A stretch of DNA of 64,000 nt, from contig LN913011.1 of the NCBI GenBank assembly GCA_001487125.1, positions 279,723-343,722 on the forward strand, in the 5' to 3' direction. The notes below the pieces were generated by a model that had not been told where the DNA came from, did no database searches, and was given only the letters and a program-made list of their open reading frames with translations. The position numbers and the translations under genes were made by a program. The DNA comes from Gabonibacter massiliensis (GTDB taxonomy: Bacteria > Bacteroidota > Bacteroidia > Bacteroidales > Marinifilaceae). This document shows positions 27,665 through 34,690 of the stretch, piece after piece (positions within the stretch are counted from its first letter, which is position 1; every line of letters begins with the position of its first letter).

Positions 27665-28326
27665 CGGACGGGTGGATGGAGTGTAGCGATGGAGCGATAT
27701 GGAGTGAAGGGGAATTTTTTGTGACTGTTTTGGGTCGTGGGAAGGTTGTGGGAATAGTCACAATAAATAGAGGGTCAAATGTGGGTGGATGCGGGTAGAT
27801 GCCCGTGAGAAAAGGATGGAAAGAACGGTTTGTTTGCTGTCGGGCATGTGCTGGGACAACGGCAAAAAAGGTGTGGCGGGGAGCGAGGGATGGTAATGGC
27901 TTCGTCCGTCAGAGACATGGAAGCCGTAGCTGCAGGCTCAGCGGGGGGCGGGGTGTGCCCGTGAGAGGACAGTGGAAAAAGAGACCGGGTTACTGTCGGG
28001 CATTTCCGGAGAGACTGGCAGAAGCGGCAGAGGGCGTGTTGTGATGGAGGCGGGATATCAGGGGTGTGTATAGGACGGTGTGGCGGATGGGTATGGCAAG
28101 GGTGGCGGAATGGGATATCAGGGGTTTGCGGGTTTGGCAGGGATGGCGAGGAGCTTTTATTTAACATAATCCGGATTGTGGGACGGCTTCGGTCGTGGGG
28201 TGATCCGTGGGGCTGTTCCATAATCCCGATGGGATTATGTTACTTAAAAGCGGGGGGAAAAGACGATAAACTCAATTATTGAAGTTTATCAACTGTACAA
28301 AATTGAATAAATAATTGCTTCATTAA

Positions 28327-29238
28327 TTATAAATTGAGTTTTTTTACAATATCCTTTTTCAATTTAGAGAAAGGACGCTTATGGAAATCAGTTTCATTAA
28401 AACACGTATCGAAAATAAGAGGATATAATAATTCTTCATCAATATCTAACTGAAATGTATCTCGCAAACTCTTTAAATAATCTATTGAAAAAACATCTTT
28501 TAATTGTATCAAGTTTTCTACAACATCTCTATGTTCATTATATATTTTTTTTATTTTAAAAAAATCTAATGTGTTAGAAATTTTAGAATCATTTCGTACA
28601 TTGATCGTAATTTCTTTAACCTGATTTACTCCTTCAGGGATATAATCAAAATTAAAGTCTGCAATATTATTGTCAACATATGGGTGTATGTAATCTTGTA
28701 AATTCAATTCTTTTTTGCCTTTTACTACTCCATTACATATCGTACAACTTGGAATTAAATTATAAAATGAAAGTGCAAACAAAGGATACGTACTCTGAGG
28801 AAAAAAATGATCAAATTCTGGTCGAGTTATAAACTCATTTTTCGAATGTATAGCTGTAACTGTATACATTCTATTACAATATGGACAAACTCGAATATCT
28901 AAGTTCTTTGCTAATTGATAAGCACCATATTTCCCTTTTTCCTCATTTCCCTTTTTCGCAAACTCCGCATAATTAAAAATCTTAGTAATTCTTTTATCTC
29001 CAATATATTGAATGTCTATTATATTTTCTTTCTTTTTCTCTTGCTTTATTTGTATTTTACCTTGTTTTTTCCATTCTGTAAACATTTTAAGCATATCTTC
29101 AGGCTTACATTTAATTATTTGTTCACATTCAGCAATAGTTATATTCAGTCCTTTTATACGTTTTTCCAATATCGGCCTTAACGCTTTCAAATGTTCTTTT
29201 AAAGCAGACTGGGTATTAGGTGTACTAATGTTTATCAT
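28327..29238 (-). CDS. ptuB: Septu-like HNH nuclease (PtuB)
   Basis: 303 residues. The HNH core is CPYC (118-121), EFDHFFPQ (His144), FYNLIPSC with Asn160 and Cys165, and C-X2-C (165-168), giving a zinc-braced treble-clef HNH. The N-terminal 100 residues are helical and Lys-rich. In Septu defence an ATPase (PtuA) and this HNH nuclease form a complex that cleaves nucleic acid after phage sensing. The start overlaps the end of ptuA by 14 bp, so translation is coupled. The coding sequence is very AT-rich compared with the chromosome. No reverse transcriptase (retron type) is nearby. Confidence 0.8.
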   Translation of the reverse strand: MINISTPNTQSALKEHLKALRPILEKRIKGLNITIAECEQIIKCKPEDMLKMFTEWKKQGKIQIKQEKKKENIIDIQYIGDKRITKIFNYAEFAKKGNEEKGKYGAYQLAKNLDIRVCPYCNRMYTVTAIHSKNEFITRPEFDHFFPQSTYPLFALSFYNLIPSCTICNGVVKGKKELNLQDYIHPYVDNNIADFNFDYIPEGVNQVKEITINVRNDSKISNTLDFFKIKKIYNEHRDVVENLIQLKDVFSIDYLKSLRDTFQLDIDEELLYPLIFDTCFNETDFHKRPFSKLKKDIVKKLNL

Positions 29239-31108
29239 TGGAATTCATTTTTAGTTCTTCTAATCGATTTTTTAATTCATTGATTTTTTGCTGAATAATA
29301 ATAATTTCTTCCTCTTTCCCGAATCTTTTTACCCACATCGATTGTAATTGTTGATTTAAAATAGGTTCATCTATAATTTCAATTATTTTTTTGGAATCTA
29401 AATAATCAATATTGTTAGCTGACTGAAGATCACAGATTAAACGATTAATTTTATTTATAGCAAATTGTCCTACTAATCCATTTTTAAGAAAAAATGAATG
29501 TGTCATTAAATTATGAATATTAGCAGCAAAAGAATTAGAAGGACGTTCCTGTCCTTCCAGAACTCTACCTGCCGTTAGATAAACAATATTATAATTGGGG
29601 ATATCAGACAAACTGACCGGAGAATGTGAAGCAAAAATAAATTGAAGGTTCAAATTTCTTTCGTTAGTATAACCTTTTCTCAGAGTGAATATTTCTGAAG
29701 TTATTTGAAGTAGATTATTAATATAGTTTTTTTGCCATTGTAAATGGAAACCAGTTTCTCCTTCATCAATAAGAAATAAAATGTTATCTGGAAATCGTTC
29801 TTTCCGTCTACTAAAGTCCTCTCTTACACTATATAATCGGGAAAATAAGTTCAAATATGCTTTCTCACCACTACTTAGTTCATGCCAATCAATATCCAAA
29901 AAACCAAAATTCTGATATCTGCTTTCTTTAGTTATATCTGGACTGTATTTATTTAACTCAACAAGATATCTAATGTATTTATCAAGTAGTCTCTTGGTTT
30001 GAGATAAAGGGAGTTTAAATGATGTACTTATTACACCTTCATGATCGACTAATTCAGAATTATTTAAAGATAATTTCAATTCTTCCCAAAACTCTAAAAT
30101 AAAAGATGTATTCAAACCGAGTTCTCTGTTTTGATTTAAAGTATTTAAGAGGATTTTGAATCCTTTTTCTGCATCAATATCTACTGGTTGTACCAATCCT
30201 ATAACATCATCTAAAGGATAGTTATACTGAGGGTATTCAATATCAAAGCAAAGGTAGAAGTTTGTTATAAGTTGTTCTAAAATTAATCGTTTATAGAGAG
30301 GTTTCTCCTTATATCTGGTATTGTTTACATCATCAATATTTCCATTTCTAAATTTATCAAGTAATAATTTAAAGCATTTATTTAAATCAGAAGGAACATT
30401 TTTTTCATTTACATTTTTAGCTAGATATGTTGTTATAATAACTTTTTCTGGCAGATGTATCAAATCATCAATAGCTTTCCGTTGGGCTTTAGAAATGTTG
30501 TTTATAAAATTAATTTGCCGCCAAGTATCTTGGTGTTTATGAAAAAGTATTGGGTCTTTTATTTCATGACGAAATCCCCGAATATCTATATGATCTTCAC
30601 TTAATAATACATTGGACGATACATCATATTTCAGATTAGGATAACCAGGTGAGTAATTAGAGAAATCAATTACTGGAGAAAAAAATACAGTTGTAAGATT
30701 ATCACGATTTATTGATTCAAATTTTTCTTCTGAATAAACATCTGAATTACTAATGTATCCAAATCCTTCATTTGTTTTAAATATCATTATATATCTACTA
30801 TCTACTGTATCAAAGAGATGATGATGCCAATAACCGGAGATAGCTATCCGCAATGCCGCAAGTAAATTTGATTTACCACATCCATTTTCTCCAATTATAG
30901 CAGATACATTATTTACTCTTCCCCCTGTTTCAGAAAGAAAAAAATTTGTTACATATTTATCATTATTTATTCTTTCTAATTTCAATCTATTCGACTCCTG
31001 ATTGATCTGAAATGTATAATCTGAACCAAAGTTGATTCCAACATCATTCAAATTTCTATAATGTTCAACCCAAAAAAACACTAACTGTTTAAGATTCGCA
31101 ATTTCCAT
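29225..31108 (-). CDS. ptuA: Septu-like AAA/ABC-type ATPase (PtuA)
   Basis: About 627 residues. It is an SMC/ABC-like ATPase with Walker A IIGENGCGKSN near residues 72-81, ABC signature WHELSSGEKAY, Walker B ILFLIDEGETGFH and H-loop FIFASHSP. The middle region is helical with an AAA_15/AAA_21-like insert. It is the sensor/ATPase partner of the overlapping ptuB gene. The ATG at 31108 (MEIANLKQLVFFW) is preferred. A GTG at 31153 would leave a leader of only about 5 nt from the TACCTTTG promoter at 31172-31165. AT-rich composition supports recent transfer. Other ATPase-HNH defence pairs look similar, so the exact Septu subtype is unsure. Confidence 0.8.
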   Translation of the reverse strand: MEIANLKQLVFFWVEHYRNLNDVGINFGSDYTFQINQESNRLKLERINNDKYVTNFFLSETGGRVNNVSAIIGENGCGKSNLLAALRIAISGYWHHHLFDTVDSRYIMIFKTNEGFGYISNSDVYSEEKFESINRDNLTTVFFSPVIDFSNYSPGYPNLKYDVSSNVLLSEDHIDIRGFRHEIKDPILFHKHQDTWRQINFINNISKAQRKAIDDLIHLPEKVIITTYLAKNVNEKNVPSDLNKCFKLLLDKFRNGNIDDVNNTRYKEKPLYKRLILEQLITNFYLCFDIEYPQYNYPLDDVIGLVQPVDIDAEKGFKILLNTLNQNRELGLNTSFILEFWEELKLSLNNSELVDHEGVISTSFKLPLSQTKRLLDKYIRYLVELNKYSPDITKESRYQNFGFLDIDWHELSSGEKAYLNLFSRLYSVREDFSRRKERFPDNILFLIDEGETGFHLQWQKNYINNLLQITSEIFTLRKGYTNERNLNLQFIFASHSPVSLSDIPNYNIVYLTAGRVLEGQERPSNSFAANIHNLMTHSFFLKNGLVGQFAINKINRLICDLQSANNIDYLDSKKIIEIIDEPILNQQLQSMWVKRFGKEEEIIIIQQKINELKNRLEELKMNSNDKH

Positions 31109-31164
31109 TGTCAAAATATTTTTATGAAAATCTGATGCCTCTACCACTTTCACTGCTTAATAAA

Positions 31165-31197
31165 CAAAGGTATCTAAAAAATATTTATTATAACCAA
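31165..31197 (-). promoter_or_regulatory. ptuAB promoter
   Basis: Minus-strand TTG (31197-31195), a 22-nt spacer and TACCTTTG (31172-31165). Predicted transcription start is near 31158. Confidence 0.6.
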
Positions 31198-31243
31198 TAA
31201 AATAAATTGATCCTAGAGGTATATGATATTTTAATTAAAGAAA

Positions 31244-31274
31244 TTTCATAAAATAAAATAAAGTCGTATATTTG
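31244..31274 (+). promoter_or_regulatory. Promoter of structured RNA / symE-like gene
   Basis: TTTC at 31244-31247, a 19-nt spacer and TATATTTG at 31267-31274. The predicted start is at about 31280, which is exactly the base of the long stem that follows. Confidence 0.65.
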
Positions 31275-31277
31275 GAG

Positions 31278-31430
31278 TGACTGACATACACAAAGGCCGG
31301 GAAACCTGCCTTATCTTCGGCGGGCTTTTTTATGCCCGCTGATCTGATACACGGCTCTGTACCCCCGTGAGGAGCATTAATGTGCCCTCGGCCTTTGTGG
31401 TGTCAGTCAACGGGAAAGGTGGAGCCGTCT
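31278..31430 (+). ncRNA. Structured leader RNA upstream of the SymE-like gene
   Basis: An outer stem of about 20 bp encloses 90 nt. It pairs TGACTGACA with TGTCAGTCA and CACAAAGGCCG with CGGCCTTTGTG (31278-31299 and 31389-31409). Inside are hairpins GCGGGC/GCCCGC and CACGG/CCGTG. ACGGCTC (31351-31357) can instead pair with GAGCCGT (31422-31428), which is followed by CTTTTTTATTT, a terminator-like tail. This suggests two mutually exclusive folds. It could be a riboregulator, a stand-alone sRNA, or a DNA hairpin such as a single-strand origin. Confidence 0.55.
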
Positions 31431-31465
31431 TTTTTATTTCCGCCCTCACTTAATACAAATAAGTT

Positions 31466-31708
31466 ATGAGGACCGTTGATCTAACACCCAAGAAAAAAAC
31501 AAATGAAGTGGACACCCGGAGAATCAGGTGTCTTCATTCGCCCCGGTCTACCTACGGGCGAAAGCTACCTTCCATTTTCCTGGCCGGAGTGTGGTTGAAA
31601 GAAGCAGGGTTTGAGGTCGGGGATTTTGCCAGGATTACCGTATCGGATGGATTGCTGGTGATTCGTTGCGAGAAGATTCCGGAAAACCTGAACAGGGCAG
31701 ATTCGTGA
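31466..31708 (+). CDS. SymE-like toxin
   Basis: 80 residues. The C-terminal two thirds, TYGRKLPSIFLAGVWLKEAG then FEVGDFARITVSDGLLVI, match the SymE fold (AbrB/SpoVT-like swapped hairpin), known from E. coli as an SOS-induced RNA-targeting toxin held down by the antisense RNA SymR. The N-terminus is basic and polar. No antitoxin protein gene is present. The gene lies 57 bp behind a strongly folded leader that could control it. On Bacteroidota elements such genes are frequent and their toxicity is mostly untested. Confidence 0.7.
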   Translation: MRTVDLTPKKKTNEVDTRRIRCLHSPRSTYGRKLPSIFLAGVWLKEAGFEVGDFARITVSDGLLVIRCEKIPENLNRADS

Positions 31709-31767
31709 TGTTGGGATGTAAATGGTTGGGCAAAGTGTAATGAAGTGTTGTTTTACAAAATTTTTCC

Positions 31768-31775
31768 TATATTTG
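31768..31775 (+). promoter_or_regulatory. -7 box ahead of the nested-hairpin RNA and LRR gene
   Basis: TATATTTG, a consensus -7 box, with a weak TTG (31748-31750) 17 nt upstream. It would start RNA near 31782. Confidence 0.55.
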
Positions 31776-31834
31776 TACAGTAGAAATACAAATGAATAAA
31801 GACATATTGACGTTTTAGTTTAACGCTAAAGTCT

Positions 31835-31957
31835 CCTTTCCCAAATAACAGCGACTTTTGAGAATCACGGAGAACTTTGCGGAAGGCTCGACGTATGCAG
31901 ATACGTGAGCCTCCGTTTTGTTCCGTGATGGGGTCCGTCGCTGTTCCCTGGGAAAGG
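31835..31957 (+). ncRNA. Four-tier nested hairpin upstream of the LRR gene
   Basis: Nested perfect stems in order are CCTTTCCC/GGGAAAGG (31835-31842, 31950-31957), ACAGCGAC/GTCGCTGT (31848-31855, 31937-31944), ATCACGGA/TCCGTGAT (31864-31871, 31922-31929) and GGCTC/GAGCC with ACGTAT/ATACGT closing a GCAG loop (31885-31911). The internal loops are about symmetric. Together they make a 123-nt rod. No gene is encoded. It may be a regulatory leader RNA, an sRNA, or an ssDNA hairpin used in replication. It is followed 60 bp later by the LRR ORF. Confidence 0.6.
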
Positions 31958-32017
31958 ACAATTCGGGGTGCTCACTCTTTCTTTTTGTAGTTGTGTCCCC
32001 ACAAAACACTGATTAGT

Positions 32018-32740
32018 ATGGATGGACCAGATTACACGAAGGACTTACCGAAAGAATTAAAGGGATTTTGTTATGTATGTATGAAGATCATGACCGAGCA
32101 GAATGGAAAGGTCCGGATGGGTATTGAAGCGACAAAGTTTTCGGTGATGTGGGGAGACGGAACGGATGACGGCAGGTGTCACCATGTTTATCAAAATGAG
32201 GGGATGTATGAAGTGGTGTTGATTGGGAGGAATTTGCGGAGGTTGGATATATCGGCATGCAGTGTGACGGATGCGGATTTCGGAAGGTGTGGAAAATTAA
32301 GGGAGTTGCGGTGCGGGTATAATTTTTTGGAAGTTCTGGATTTATCAGAGGTTCCGGAACTGGAAGTTTTGATTTGTAATTCGAATGATTTGGTGAGACT
32401 GAATGTTGAAGGATGTGCGAAATTGAAATACGTGGATTGCAGGAGTAACCGATTGAGCTGGCTGAATTTGAGAGAGCGTAAAGAATTGTATGAACTGGAA
32501 TGCAGTAAGAATGTTCTGGAAGGAGTGGAAGTGGAAGGGTGCGGGAATCTTAAATTTTTATCCTGTTCCACGAATAAACTGGGTATGAAAAGGTTTTCAG
32601 AATTATTGGACAGTTTGCCGGAACGTTCAATACCTTACGGTTGCTTTTATGGAAATAAGAATCCGGGATTCAGGTTAAAATACAGGCAAATGATGATAGC
32701 TAAAGGATGGAAGTATGAACGTCACCGGAATTGGATGTAA
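32018..32740 (+). CDS. Cytosolic leucine-rich-repeat protein with PKD-like N-terminus
   Basis: 240 residues, no signal peptide and no membrane segment. The N-terminal part (about 25-70) has FSVMWGDGTDDGRCHHVYQN, a PKD-like GDGT signature. Then come about five 20-residue repeats of the type LDLSEVPELEVLICNSNDLV, Cys-rich LRRs like those of internalin-type Bacteroidota proteins. The C-terminus is basic (YERHRNWM). Surface LRR proteins of this kind normally carry signal peptides, so a cytosolic form on a mobile element is odd. An effector, immunity or ligand-binding role is possible. The ATG at 32018 is chosen over an upstream TTG at 31991. Confidence 0.65.
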   Translation: MDGPDYTKDLPKELKGFCYVCMKIMTEQNGKVRMGIEATKFSVMWGDGTDDGRCHHVYQNEGMYEVVLIGRNLRRLDISACSVTDADFGRCGKLRELRCGYNFLEVLDLSEVPELEVLICNSNDLVRLNVEGCAKLKYVDCRSNRLSWLNLRERKELYELECSKNVLEGVEVEGCGNLKFLSCSTNKLGMKRFSELLDSLPERSIPYGCFYGNKNPGFRLKYRQMMIAKGWKYERHRNWM

Positions 32741-32800
32741 TGATAGCTCTTATATAGTAAGAGTTGAAGTTTCATTATCCCTGAAATAAAACTAGGCCTA

Positions 32801-33829
32801 TTAACATTCAAAACAATTTTCAAAGAGGTTTAAATCAATATCTATATCACGCATAGTATATAAATTACGACGAAAGAGATTATAATACTGTTGAAATTTT
32901 TCTTTTCCTATTTTTCTGAATAAAGATTCAGACATACAATGAAACTCGCACCTGTAAACAATAAGATCACTTATTGCTTTAAGTTGAGTAGTCTGATTTC
33001 CTGATTTCAATTTATTAATGAACTTGTTTGCCCATGTATTGGGAAAGCCTTTAATAGAACCTATTATTACCATCGTTTTATTTTGATATGGGAATATATT
33101 AATTACATTCATTTCAGGCAGATCAGCTCTTGCAATATCTTCATTAGGAATTTCTGAATATGAATTTGATATAGGAGCTGAAATACATACTTCTAATTTA
33201 AAAGGAAGTTCAATGGTTGTAAATTCAAATTTCTCAAAACTTTCATTTATTATATCTTGTTCAAGATGTTCTTTATAAGTTTGAAAATCTGAAAGCCCTA
33301 ACTTTTCCCCTACAAGTTTTTTTCTATATATTTGATAAAGAGCAACATTTTCTTCAAAAGATTTTACAAATTCAGGTTCAACGTCACGATTGAAAACTTT
33401 TATATAATCAGATTCTATTCCCTTATTGAGAGATATTACAAATTCGGAATTAATTTCCACGGCAATTTGTTTTATAGCAAATTCTCTGCATATTGATTTA
33501 TAACCAAGCAAATACTGGGACTTCGTATCAAACCAGTTAGGTTCCTCTTTTTCAATAGATGCAAAAAGATCATTGTCATGCTTTTGGCAAAGTCCTTTAA
33601 AAGTAAAAGCCTTATTTACACCTTTCGATCTGTATATACATCCACCATCATTTTTATAATCAAATATCATTAAATGCCCATTGCTAACAAGTTGATTTAA
33701 AATTTTATTTTTTTGAAAAACGTGAGAGTAGTTAATAGCTTCGCAAGAGCAACCCGGAAACATACACTTCCTTTTCTTTTTTATAGCATTATCTTTTAAT
33801 TGTATAAAAACACTTTTTGCGTTCATCAT
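32801..33829 (-). CDS. Hypothetical protein with Cys/His zinc cluster, possible defence gene
   Basis: 342 residues. The N-terminal segment CMFPGCSCEAINYSHVFQKN followed about 40 residues later by FTFKGLCQKHDNDLF gives a Cys/Cys/His ... Cys/His pattern, probably one zinc site, similar to a family of uncharacterised proteins with SH-rich and KHDN motifs. The rest is mixed alpha/beta without recognised motifs. No membrane segment is present. The start is placed at 33829 because a TATTTTTG -7 box lies at 33851-33844; an upstream in-frame ATG at 33901 would overlap the next ORF. The sequence is very AT-rich, like ptuAB and unlike the replication genes beside it. Nuclease activity is not shown. Confidence 0.6.
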   Translation of the reverse strand: MMNAKSVFIQLKDNAIKKKRKCMFPGCSCEAINYSHVFQKNKILNQLVSNGHLMIFDYKNDGGCIYRSKGVNKAFTFKGLCQKHDNDLFASIEKEEPNWFDTKSQYLLGYKSICREFAIKQIAVEINSEFVISLNKGIESDYIKVFNRDVEPEFVKSFEENVALYQIYRKKLVGEKLGLSDFQTYKEHLEQDIINESFEKFEFTTIELPFKLEVCISAPISNSYSEIPNEDIARADLPEMNVINIFPYQNKTMVIIGSIKGFPNTWANKFINKLKSGNQTTQLKAISDLIVYRCEFHCMSESLFRKIGKEKFQQYYNLFRRNLYTMRDIDIDLNLFENCFEC

Positions 33830-33872
33830 GATTGATTTTGCTACAAAAATAACCATTTTCCAAAGCTCTATC

Positions 33873-34061
33873 TTATGTGATTTGTTTTTTTTGTAATTCA
33901 TGAATAAAGTTCCATAGGGCCGAAAATGAATAAAATGAAAATATACAATATTCCGGAAGAATTAGTCTATAAGTTCCAGTTCGAACATATAACTGTCCTC
34001 CAAATTTTGTGGCTTTTCTTTGGAGGCGGCGGATGTTTTGAGGGGTGAGTTTTTTAAACAT
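33873..34061 (-). CDS. Small hypothetical protein, end of replication operon
   Basis: 62 residues beginning MFKKLTPQNIRRLQRKATKF, basic at the N-terminus with an aromatic stretch (YCIFSFYSFSALWNF) near the end. It begins 26 nt after the DUF5675 stop on the same strand, so it could be the last gene of that operon. No family is recognised. It may not be real. Confidence 0.35.
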   Translation of the reverse strand: MFKKLTPQNIRRLQRKATKFGGQLYVRTGTYRLILPEYCIFSFYSFSALWNFIHELQKKQIT

Positions 34062-34087
34062 GGTTTTCAGGGTGTTTATGCCAGTTG

Positions 34088-34513
34088 TTATCGGGTGATG
34101 TACAGGAAGATTTCCCGGTGGGTGGTGTGAAGCCGCCGGGCGAGTGTTTCAAGCTGTTGGAGTGCCACGCAAGATTCTGTCAGACGTCCGGAACGGAGAT
34201 CGCAGCCCACGAGTATACACCCGGTGGTGTCGGGGGGAGTGTTGCCGGCGTGGATCAGGATGCCGGAACGGTGGGGAACATCCGAGAGGTAGATTTTTGA
34301 CGGGCCAAAACGGGGACTGTCGTGAAATTTCAGGCGGTAAAGCCCCAGCGGGACAGCAGTACGACGGGCATTATGACGGGGGTGACCGGGAGGATAGTAC
34401 GGCGGTTCAAGGGTGCGGACATAGAGATTGTTCCGGAAAAGAATGGAACCGAGGGTACGATCGGTGTAAAATTCTTCACGAACGAGAATCAGAGTGTTTA
34501 GATTGGTTTGCAT
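34088..34513 (-). CDS. DUF5675-family protein (endolysin-like)
   Basis: 141 residues. The DUF5675 hallmark pattern is present: LILVREEFYTDRTLGSILFR, YVRTLEPP, AVPLGLYRLKFHDSPRFG and ILIHAGNTPPDTTGCILVG. The family is widespread on Bacteroidota phages and mobile elements. The conserved His in IHAG and Cys in GCILVG resemble an L,D-transpeptidase/YkuD-like or peptidoglycan hydrolase active site. It has no signal peptide. It follows the small zinc protein by 4 bp within the replication operon. A lysis or cell-wall role is inference. Confidence 0.7.
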   Translation of the reverse strand: MQTNLNTLILVREEFYTDRTLGSILFRNNLYVRTLEPPYYPPGHPRHNARRTAVPLGLYRLKFHDSPRFGPSKIYLSDVPHRSGILIHAGNTPPDTTGCILVGCDLRSGRLTESCVALQQLETLARRLHTTHREIFLYITR

Positions 34514-34517
34514 GGGG

Positions 34518-34679
34518 TTAATTTTTCAGGTTTTTGGGATGATAGTGTTTACAAGCCTTTTGACGGGCCAGGATTGTTCTCTTTTTCAGACCGTGACATT
34601 TTCCTTTTTCCCGATCGGGTTGGTTGGGGTCAATAAGAAAATAACGACAGCGGCCACAGTAGTAGGTACGTTTTTTCAT
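34518..34679 (-). CDS. Small four-cysteine protein
   Basis: 53 residues. MKKRTYYCGRCRYF begins a C-X2-C pair, followed by KCHG and ACKHYH, so four Cys could bind zinc. It is highly basic. It is tightly packed between the HUH initiator (11 bp upstream) and the DUF5675 gene (4 bp downstream), which supports reality. A longer in-frame start at 34763 overlaps the initiator gene and is unlikely. Confidence 0.55.
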   Translation of the reverse strand: MKKRTYYCGRCRYFLIDPNQPDREKGKCHGLKKRTILARQKACKHYHPKNLKN

Positions 34680-34690
34680 GATCAGGTGGA

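Larger units (their letters stand above)
27231..28262. other. G-rich noncoding region with iteron-like repeats and serial hairpins
   Basis: About 1 kb with no convincing gene. The plus strand is strongly G over C. ORFs in all frames are low-complexity products of that skew. It holds three ATGCCG direct repeats at 11-bp spacing (27274-27301) and hairpins at 27478-27536, 27616-27659, 27719-27763, 27799-27846, 27956-27992 and 28162-28242. Some of these have very long stems. It could be a replication origin region for the HUH initiator or a structured RNA. Flanking genes are AT-rich, so the region stands out sharply. Confidence 0.6.

Noticed and set aside
27227..28221. Several ORFs of 60-148 codons on both strands in the G-rich region
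   Set aside because: Their products are low-complexity Pro/Ser/His or Gly/Arg/Trp strings caused by the strand composition. They overlap each other and long hairpins, and none shows a family motif.
28327..31465. Retron or reverse-transcriptase-linked Septu
   Set aside because: No reverse transcriptase motif (YADD) or msr/msd-like sequence beside ptuAB. The nearby folded leader belongs to the opposite strand.
31278..31957. Integron attC sites
   Set aside because: The two long palindromes resemble attC in length, but neither carries the GTTRRRY/RYYYAAC core, and no IntI-type integrase is present.
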